In this document: positions 58,038 through 64,000 of the stretch, in pieces | Layout of the letters: every line of letters starts with the position of its first letter | How positions within the stretch are numbered: the stretch's first letter is position 1 | Origin: Brevundimonas sp. UBA5713 | GTDB lineage: Bacteria > Pseudomonadota > Alphaproteobacteria > Caulobacterales > Caulobacteraceae | Length of the DNA: 64,000 nucleotides | NCBI RefSeq assembly: GCF_002419815.1 | Contig: NZ_DIGV01000055.1 | Location: forward strand, 6,433 to 70,432 | Direction: 5' to 3' | Notes under the pieces: model-generated | Databases searched by the model: none | Seen by the model: the letters and a program-made list of their open reading frames with translations, nothing else | Told to the model about the DNA's origin: nothing | Position numbers and translations under genes: made by a program

Positions 58038-60575
58038 TTAGACCATCTCGCCAAGGGCGGCGTCAAACAGCATGAATGCCCGTCCTTCATCGGTAGCCAA
58101 ACGCATCTGCACCGCATCTTGATCCCCGTTATTAACGGCGATCATCTTGGCGAAGTGGTCAATGAAGATTTTAAGGTCGGCGTTCAGTTCGGCATCACCG
58201 GCGACACGGCGAGATACGCTGCGCACGGCGGCAGGGGCCACACGGCGCACAATCTGTCGTGCGCGCACCACATCGTTACGGGCCAGCGCAAAGGCGACAT
58301 CGTCAATGCGGGCGCGCGGGAGCAGGGCATTGGGGTCAACGCCCATACGGCGTATGGCAACGGTAGCCCGCTCGGCCAAAGCTTCCAGCGAGGGGGCCGG
58401 TTCCTGACGCGAGGCCTGCGGCGCAGCCGATTGCGGAGCCGGAACGATTGGCTGCGTATGAGCCGGTTCCGACGAAGCCACGTCGCGCCAGCTGATACCG
58501 CTATCGGCGATGCTTTCGGCCACCGGCGGGGCAGCGGGGGCAGGGGTGAACTGTGAGATGGGAGCCTGAGGGGACGGCGCGGGCTTTGCCTCGACCGGCT
58601 TGGACTGGGGCGAAGCGGTTTCCGGTGCCGCCACGCTCATCAGACGGACAGCCTCGGTCAGCATTTCGTAATTGCGGCGCACGCGTTCCTGAAAGCCTAC
58701 GTCCAGCGCCTCTGTATCGGCGGCGGCGCGGCGCGAAGCATCCGACAGGCTAGCCAGACCCTGTTCGACCGTGCTGCGCACAGCGGCGACGTGCTGGGCG
58801 GCCTCTTCGGGCATGCGGGCGGCACGTTCGTCCATGTCGCGCACAGAGGCCTCGATGCGGGTCAGGGCGTCCGTCATGCGGCGGGTCAGGCCCTCCAGAC
58901 GGGTATTGGCTTCCTCGCCCGCCTGATCAACCAGTTGCAGGGTTTCTGTAACGATGCGGCGGGCTTGTTCGATGCGGACCTCGGCGGCCTCATCGGCCTG
59001 ACGGGCCGCGTCGAACAGGCTTTCGCCCAGACGGTCTGCACGGATCTGCGCCTGTTGCAGGGCTTGCTCCGCCAACGCCTTTTGCTCGGTGGCGGCGTTG
59101 TTCAGGCTGTTGATCGCACGGCGGGTTTCGTCCAGCAGGCGATCGCGGCTCTGGGCCGCAACGGCTTCAAACTTGTCCAGCGACAGCTTGGTCGCGGCGT
59201 CGAAGCCCTCGGCCTCGCTTTGCGACATGCTGACGAGGGCGCGGAACTGCTCGAGTACGGCCTCGACCTGACCCTTGATGCCTTCGGCCAACTGATCGCC
59301 GGTCTGGTTTAGGTCGGCAGCGGCTGAACGGGTCAGGCTCAGTTGCTCGACGAACTGGGCGCGCTGGGTCTCGATCTGGGCGGCAAAGTCTTCCTGATCG
59401 GTGCGCAGGGCATAGGCGGCGGTCACCAGAGCGGCACGCTGCTGGCTCAGGCCGTCTTCAACCGTGCGGATTTGTTCGGTGACGCTGGTGCCGGCCGTTT
59501 CCAGACGCAGGGTCTGGCGTTGCAGGTCTTCGGCGGCAACGCGGGCGGCATCCTGGGCTTCATTGGCCGCGGCGGCCAGATCGGCAGCGCGGGCAGCAAG
59601 GCCTGCCTCGGCTTCGCGCAGGAGGGCCTGCGCCAGATCGGAAGCGTCGGCCACCATCTGGGCCTGATGGTTTACCGCGCTGAGAACCGTGCCTGTCTGT
59701 TCATCAAGCTTGCTTCCCAAGGATACCAGCTGCTCACGCTCGCGACCCAGTTGCAGAGTGATGTTCTGAGTCGATGCCTGCGCCGTGCGGGCAGCGTCGC
59801 CCAGTCGGTTGGACTCGGTGGCCAGCGCCTCGCGCAGGGCCGTCAGTTCTTGACGGGCACGGTCTGCGATCTGTTGGGTGTTTTCGATGTCGCCGCGCAG
59901 AACCGACAGGATTTCACCGGCTTCGCGGGTGGCATAGGCCGTGGGGGCGACCATGGCTTCGGCCATGTCGTGGGCGCGGCGGCTCTCGGCGGCCAGTCGG
60001 CCCGCCACCCGAACAAGATGGGCCACAAGATAGAACAGGCCTACCGGCGTCAGGGCCAACATGGCGTAGACGGCCAGACGGATCGGGTCCAGATCGACCA
60101 TGCCCGACCCGTATTCATAAGCCACGAAAGACGCGATACCCCCTGCCCACAAGGCAGACGCCACGGTGGCCAAAATATACGCCGGGCCGTTGCCGGCTAC
60201 GGCTACGGCTTTGGACTTGGCTTTGCGTGTCTTGGCCTTGGTGGTTTTGACAGCAGGGGAAGTGTTGCCGACCGTGGCGGGCGGGGCGTCCGCCGACTCT
60301 GACAGCGTAGACAAAAATCCGGGGATGGGCGTTTCGATCTCGGCGGCGCGTTGCTCGGCCAAGCGTTGTTGCTCGGCTAAACGACGACGCTGTCGCTCGG
60401 ACATCGGGCGCGCATAGGGATCAGGTTTGGCGTCCGGCTCGACCACGGTCTCTTCTGTGGGCGGAGTAACCGGATCACCAAAGAAGCTGTTTCCGCCCGA
60501 CGGTGTGTCGGGTGCAGAGCCAGCAGTCGTGGTGTCTGGATCGGACGGGTTTTGCGGCCGGTTGTGGGCGTTCAT
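58038..60575 (-). CDS. tipN: TipN-like polarity (birth-scar) protein
   Basis: 845 residues. A charged, proline-rich cytoplasmic N-terminus of about 125 residues with a basic KTTKAKTRKAKSKA patch, two membrane helices (about 131-153 and 165-187), then about 470 residues of alanine/glutamate-rich coiled coil, a proline-rich linker and a C-terminal helical domain (about 745-845). The layout and size match Caulobacter crescentus TipN (about 890 residues as I recall), which marks the new pole, positions the flagellum and assists chromosome segregation. I rely on architecture and general sequence character, because coiled coils align poorly. A generic coiled-coil membrane protein is the alternative. 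Confidence 0.7.
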   Translation of the reverse strand: MNAHNRPQNPSDPDTTTAGSAPDTPSGGNSFFGDPVTPPTEETVVEPDAKPDPYARPMSERQRRRLAEQQRLAEQRAAEIETPIPGFLSTLSESADAPPATVGNTSPAVKTTKAKTRKAKSKAVAVAGNGPAYILATVASALWAGGIASFVAYEYGSGMVDLDPIRLAVYAMLALTPVGLFYLVAHLVRVAGRLAAESRRAHDMAEAMVAPTAYATREAGEILSVLRGDIENTQQIADRARQELTALREALATESNRLGDAARTAQASTQNITLQLGREREQLVSLGSKLDEQTGTVLSAVNHQAQMVADASDLAQALLREAEAGLAARAADLAAAANEAQDAARVAAEDLQRQTLRLETAGTSVTEQIRTVEDGLSQQRAALVTAAYALRTDQEDFAAQIETQRAQFVEQLSLTRSAAADLNQTGDQLAEGIKGQVEAVLEQFRALVSMSQSEAEGFDAATKLSLDKFEAVAAQSRDRLLDETRRAINSLNNAATEQKALAEQALQQAQIRADRLGESLFDAARQADEAAEVRIEQARRIVTETLQLVDQAGEEANTRLEGLTRRMTDALTRIEASVRDMDERAARMPEEAAQHVAAVRSTVEQGLASLSDASRRAAADTEALDVGFQERVRRNYEMLTEAVRLMSVAAPETASPQSKPVEAKPAPSPQAPISQFTPAPAAPPVAESIADSGISWRDVASSEPAHTQPIVPAPQSAAPQASRQEPAPSLEALAERATVAIRRMGVDPNALLPRARIDDVAFALARNDVVRARQIVRRVAPAAVRSVSRRVAGDAELNADLKIFIDHFAKMIAVNNGDQDAVQMRLATDEGRAFMLFDAALGEMV

Positions 60576-60732
60576 GAGCGTCGATCTCGGTCGTATTGCG
60601 CCAGAGAGGCAGAACCTAGGACAGCGAGCCTAGACGCTGAATGCCATGTCGGAAACCCGCAGGCGGCTGAATCCTGCGGAGAAAATCGCTTAAAGCTGTA
60701 ATAATTCACGCCTTAAACGCGGCTGGACGGCC

Positions 60733-60903
60733 TTAGCAGCGCGGGGATTCCGATGAAGTCGGCGCGGCAGGCGATGCACATTCCGGTAACCGCTTGACCT
60801 CTGCAGGCGCGGCGTCGCGCGTCAGATCGATGCCGATCTGCGACAAAGCCGCAGCGGCCAGCAGGGCGACCATGCCCGCCAAGAAATCGATCAGGATCTT
60901 CAT
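60733..60903 (-). CDS. Possible 56-residue membrane/secreted peptide
   Basis: A short frame with GC-rich third codon positions begins MKILIDFLAGMVALLAAAALSQIG, a hydrophobic export or anchor segment, and continues with a polar proline/alanine tail containing two cysteines (PECASP and PRC at the end). It lies alone in the 450-base gap between tipN and the phospholipase gene. The codon bias supports it, but there is no clear ribosome-binding site. The rest of this gap shows nothing else. Confidence 0.42.
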   Translation of the reverse strand: MKILIDFLAGMVALLAAAALSQIGIDLTRDAAPAEVKRLPECASPAAPTSSESPRC

Positions 60904-61029
60904 GGTGAGACTATGCTTGAATTAGGGCGGTCAAACAAGATTGCGCATAAGTTTTTCATGGGAACCAACAGGCCGTGCTAACCGTAGGCTTAGCCAGCGA
61001 TATGCGACTGAAAGCGGTGATGTGAAGTC

Positions 61030-62535
61030 ATGCTGAGGCAAGAGGTCTATGACGGCAGCATGCTCACCCCGGGACCGGGAATATGGCGCACCGCGACGGC
61101 GGACCGCTTTGCCCCGATCATGGAAAATGACGCGTATTTTGCCGCTCTGGCCGCCGCCATCGCCAAGGCCCAACATTCCATCCTGATACTGGGGTGGCAG
61201 TTTGATCCCCGTACCCGCCTTGATCCGGAAGCCCCTGCTGGCAATCGGCGCTTCGAAATCGGCGATCAACTCAAAAAACTGGTCGAAGGCCGCAAGGACA
61301 TCGAGGTACGGCTTCTTATCTGGAAGTCGCCCATCCTGATCGCGGCCTCCCAGGGCTTCTACCCGCACAAGGCGTTGCGCTGGTTCCAAAAGCGGATGGT
61401 GGAGCTAAGGCTGGAGGGGGTAGGGCTGTTGGGCGCGTGTCACCATCAGAAGGTGGTGGTGATTGATGACAAGATCGCCTTTTGCGGCGGTGGCGATATC
61501 TCAGTCGATCGCTGGGACGAAGAAGGTCATTACAGCGGCGACCCCCGGCGCTGCCTGCCGTCCGGACTGATCCCTTCACCGCGCCACGAATGGATGAGTG
61601 TCTGTGACGGTGAGGCGGCACGTATGCTGGGCGATCTGGCCCGCATGCGTTGGCACAGGGCTTGCGGCGAAGACTTGCCGGTCGTGGAGACAGACGGCGA
61701 TCCGTGGCCGGATCACATCGAGCCGATGTTCCGCGACATTACGGTGGGGGTATCACGCACCGATCCCGCCGTGAAAGGGCGCGAGGAAGTCCGCGAAAAC
61801 GAAGCTTTGTTCATCGAAAGCATTCGCCGAGCCAAATCACTGATTTACCTTGAGAACCAGTATTTCACCACACCTCTGGTAGCGGGGGAAATTGCCAAGC
61901 GGTTGGCTGAGCCGGATGGACCCGAGATCGTGTTGGTGTCGACAGGGCGCAGCCCGTCCTGGTTCGATGGCATGACCATGGACACGGCCCGCGCGGACGT
62001 TTTGTGGCGACTGGAGCAGGCGGATGCCCACAACCGTTTGCGAGCCTTCTACCCTGTCACTGCGCAAGGAGATCGGATCATCGTCCATGCCAAAATGACC
62101 ATTATCGATGACAAGATGATGCGCATTGGCTCATCCAACCTGAACAACCGTTCTATGGGATTGGACACGGAATGCGACGTGTCGTTCGAGGCGCGCACGC
62201 CGGACGAAAGGGCGCAAATCCGCCATCTGCGCCAGCATTCCATAGGCCACTTTATTGGGGTGAGCCGGTCCGACTTTGCGCAGGCCGAGGATCTGATGGG
62301 GTCCGTGGGGGACGCCATCCAGACCTTCGGGGCCAAGCGGATGAAACTATTGGGCGAGCGCCGACCGACCCGCATCGAGCAGATGTTTGCCGAATGGCAG
62401 TTCGGCGACCCTGTGTCCTCTCGCGACGCATGGCGGCCATGGTGGCGCAGAAAAATTATCCAGCAAATTTATGATGGTGACTACGGTACTTCATTCAAGG
62501 CGCGAAGTTCGAAATCCATCACCAGTGGCAGGTGA
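61030..62535 (+). CDS. Phospholipase D-family protein (cardiolipin synthase-like)
   Basis: 501 residues with two HKD motifs: H139-Q-K141-x4-D146 followed by GGGD, and H353-A-K355-x4-D360 followed by GSSNLNNRS. These two half-sites form the active centre that transfers phosphatidyl groups or cleaves phosphodiesters. There is no signal peptide or N-terminal membrane helix, unlike Cls of E. coli; the end is basic (RRKIIQQIY). A soluble phospholipase D or a peripheral cardiolipin synthase are both possible. It is convergent with an EEP-family gene and their 3' ends overlap by 55 bases. Confidence 0.9.
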   Translation: MLRQEVYDGSMLTPGPGIWRTATADRFAPIMENDAYFAALAAAIAKAQHSILILGWQFDPRTRLDPEAPAGNRRFEIGDQLKKLVEGRKDIEVRLLIWKSPILIAASQGFYPHKALRWFQKRMVELRLEGVGLLGACHHQKVVVIDDKIAFCGGGDISVDRWDEEGHYSGDPRRCLPSGLIPSPRHEWMSVCDGEAARMLGDLARMRWHRACGEDLPVVETDGDPWPDHIEPMFRDITVGVSRTDPAVKGREEVRENEALFIESIRRAKSLIYLENQYFTTPLVAGEIAKRLAEPDGPEIVLVSTGRSPSWFDGMTMDTARADVLWRLEQADAHNRLRAFYPVTAQGDRIIVHAKMTIIDDKMMRIGSSNLNNRSMGLDTECDVSFEARTPDERAQIRHLRQHSIGHFIGVSRSDFAQAEDLMGSVGDAIQTFGAKRMKLLGERRPTRIEQMFAEWQFGDPVSSRDAWRPWWRRKIIQQIYDGDYGTSFKARSSKSITSGR

Positions 62536-63239
62536 TCGGAAGCAATTCGGCTAAGCGGGGTCTGCACCGTGTAGACGGATTTCACCTTCACCTGCGCATT
62601 GACGAAGAAGTGGTCTATGCGAATAGCGGCGAAACTGGACGGAAAGGTCTTGATGGTCGGTCTCAGGCCCAGTTCGCGCTGGGCATCCTTCAGAACAGAG
62701 GTCAGCGTGGCATAGGGACGGGTAATGGAGGTGGCGTTGAAGTCACCCGCCAGAATGGTTGGCCCGTCACAGTCGGCCAGCCATGCGCTTCCAACCAGCG
62801 CCTTGGCCTGCTTGCGTTGCTCACGCGGCACCAGACCCAGATGGGTCGTCAGAACATTCAACGGCTGATGGCCGACCCTGACTTCGGACCAGATGGCACC
62901 GCGCGGCTCCAGTCCGCGAATGCCGCGAACGGTCGGAAGGCTGTCGGCCCGGACAAGGGTCTCGGGCAGTCGGGTTAATATGGCATCGCCGTATTCTTCG
63001 GCTTCGATCCGCATGGCGGGATGAAAGCGCGACGACATGCCCAGGAGGCCGGCCAGTTCGGACGCCTGATCCACACCATTGGTGCGGGCGCGACCGACAT
63101 CCAGTTCTTGCAGGCACACAATATCGGGATTTTCGCCTGCGATGACCTCGGCGATGCGTGCGACATCCAGCTGCCGGTCGGTGCCCACGCAGCGGTGGAC
63201 GTTATAGGTCAGGATGCGGGTGGTCATGTGATCGGCCAT
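62481..63239 (-). CDS. Endonuclease/exonuclease/phosphatase-family protein
   Basis: A 252-residue EEP-fold metal-dependent phosphodiesterase/phosphatase. RILTYNVHRC (Asn), CLQELDV (metal Glu), LAGDFNA, RIDHFFV and SDHLPLV are the five family motifs. Substrates in the family range from DNA to phospholipids. Its position opposite a phospholipase D gene suggests a lipid link, but sequence alone does not show it. A start at the second methionine (63227) is also possible. No signal peptide. Confidence 0.9.
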   Translation of the reverse strand: MADHMTTRILTYNVHRCVGTDRQLDVARIAEVIAGENPDIVCLQELDVGRARTNGVDQASELAGLLGMSSRFHPAMRIEAEEYGDAILTRLPETLVRADSLPTVRGIRGLEPRGAIWSEVRVGHQPLNVLTTHLGLVPREQRKQAKALVGSAWLADCDGPTILAGDFNATSITRPYATLTSVLKDAQRELGLRPTIKTFPSSFAAIRIDHFFVNAQVKVKSVYTVQTPLSRIASDHLPLVMDFELRALNEVP

Positions 63240-63278
63240 CTATAGCCCAACGTGCGAACAGCACGAAGGATCAGCCGA

Positions 63279-63962
63279 TCACAATACGACCAGATGGTCG
63301 GGCACTTCGTTCTTGTCGTCTGATCGGGGTGGGAAGTGCTCGGACAGGGCCTGACCGCACAAGGCAATGGCGGCTTCCATGCCATCAATCGGGCGCTTGG
63401 CCTTGATGCCTTTCACCAGCGCCGCCACGGTGGCCGCCCAGAAGTCGGGCGTGGTGCGGGTGTAGATGCCGGTGTCGGCGATGACCTCGACCTCGTGGTC
63501 GGCCATGGCGGCAAAAATCAGGATGCCGGTGCGGTCACGCGTGGCATGCAGGCCATGGGCCATGAACTGTTGCAGGGCCACACGACGTACGCGAGCGCGA
63601 CGAATGCGTTGCGGCACCATCAACAGGGCCACAGGCGGGATTAGACTGATCAGATAGACCCCGATGAAGGTCAAAGCCTGAGCGATGGCATAGGCCGTCA
63701 GGGCGCGGTTCACATCGTCGGACTGACCCGCCGCGTGGGCCACCTGCCAGTCACTGCCAAGGCCGAACCAGTCTCCCGTCAGCCCCATGGGGATCAGGAT
63801 GGCAGGTAGAACCAGCGATGCCGCCGCAGCCCATGCCAAGCGAATATCGCGATAGCTGGAGACCCGCCGCGAGATCACGCAAAAGATTTCGCCGCTGGTT
63901 GTGGCCTCGGCGGCCTTGATGGCTGCCGCGACGCGCTGGTGATCTTGGTCTGTAATATCCAT
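63279..63962 (-). CDS. TPM-domain membrane protein
   Basis: 227 residues. A short N-terminal helix region (DHQRVAAAIKAAEATTSGEIFCVISR) starts the TPM-like domain; two membrane hairpins follow (about 45-62 and 90-115). The rest of the domain includes GILIFAAMADHEVEVIADTGIYTRTTPDFW, the TPM core, whose relatives have acid-phosphatase-like or assembly roles in photosystem II repair. Bacterial members are of unknown role. The start overlaps the stop of the upstream TPM gene (TAATG), with GGAGG within that gene's last codons. Confidence 0.85.
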   Translation of the reverse strand: MDITDQDHQRVAAAIKAAEATTSGEIFCVISRRVSSYRDIRLAWAAAASLVLPAILIPMGLTGDWFGLGSDWQVAHAAGQSDDVNRALTAYAIAQALTFIGVYLISLIPPVALLMVPQRIRRARVRRVALQQFMAHGLHATRDRTGILIFAAMADHEVEVIADTGIYTRTTPDFWAATVAALVKGIKAKRPIDGMEAAIALCGQALSEHFPPRSDDKNEVPDHLVVL

Positions 63963-64000
63963 TACCATCCTCCCGACGCACCGCCGCCGCCGAAGCCGCC
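63962..64000 (-). CDS. C-terminal end of a glycine-rich protein, probably a YgcG-like TPM protein (partial)
   Basis: Only the last 12 codons and the stop are inside the window; they encode GGFGGGGASGGW. A glycine/serine run ending in GGW is the typical tail of YgcG-family TPM proteins, which often precede a second TPM gene exactly like this. The stop overlaps the next start (TAATG), so the pair is coupled. Confidence 0.7.
   Translation of the reverse strand, partial: GGFGGGGASGGW

Noticed and set aside
60660..60720. CtrA box upstream of tipN
   Set aside because: TTAA-N7-ATAA with a nearby TTAA is only a partial match and lies in AT-rich context; not strong enough to report.

Overview
This window is chromosomal DNA from an alphaproteobacterium, most probably of the family Caulobacteraceae (Asticcacaulis, Brevundimonas or Caulobacter-like; I cannot fix the genus). 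The reasons are a GC-rich codon bias, large TonB-dependent receptors with Caulobacter/sphingomonad-type plugs, a TipN-like birth-scar polarity protein, the mreB-mreC-mreD-pbp2-rodA order, a consensus CtrA box, and many small conserved families usual in Caulobacterales. No tRNA, rRNA, CRISPR array, insertion sequence or integrase was seen. The only region with strongly foreign base composition is about 11.19-12.17 kb.

Layout. 0-4.3 kb: a LexA-like S24 repressor, a small membrane protein, a small protein behind a CtrA box, two overlapping hotdog thioesterases, and a CBS-HATPase-receiver protein whose phospho-acceptor histidine is an arginine. 4.5-7.2 kb: queC-queE (7-deazaguanine synthesis), then a membrane protein, an ECF sigma factor and an overlapping small membrane protein. 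7.3-19.6 kb: mostly housekeeping genes, namely S9 peptidase, lipoprotein, GNAT, pirin, a frameshifted AT-rich DUF4365 gene, aroC, a DnaJ-like protein, pdxH, a TetR regulator, uridine kinase, acyl-CoA ligase, DUF1499 and an MBL-fold hydrolase. 19.7-30.8 kb: a surface-receptor region with three roughly 1000-residue TonB-dependent receptors. Two of them each have a divergent gene for a paralogous small secreted protein, so the module appears twice. The third is Oar-like and carries a canonical EF-hand loop.

30.8-36.9 kb: a leftward methionine operon consisting of an ArsR-methyltransferase fusion, metF, metH part 1, a small unknown gene and metH part 2. A perfect 22-bp palindrome precedes it and a bidirectional terminator ends it. 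37-47.3 kb: hydroxyacid dehydrogenase, ettA, a divergent SDR/TetR pair, a TIGR02466-type dioxygenase, a small secreted protein, a membrane alpha/beta hydrolase with a TrmN6-type methyltransferase, a polyprenyl diphosphate synthase and an aspartate aminotransferase. 47.4-54.8 kb: a VTT membrane protein, the elongasome operon mreB-mreC-mreD-mrdA-rodA with a strong hairpin after mreB, and a DUF6173 protein.

54.8-64 kb: proline iminopeptidase with DUF423, an MFS permease, tipN followed by a protein that looks like a catalytically dead pyroglutamyl-peptidase, a tiny ORF, a phospholipase D-family enzyme convergent and overlapping with an EEP-family phosphatase/nuclease, and two TPM-domain genes, the second running off the right end.

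The best candidates for undescribed biology are the duplicated receptor/small-protein module, the TipN-linked pseudo-peptidase, the histidine-less CBS kinase-receiver protein, the unknown gene set between the two halves of methionine synthase, the EF-hand in the Oar-like receptor, and the broken AT-rich DUF4365 gene.
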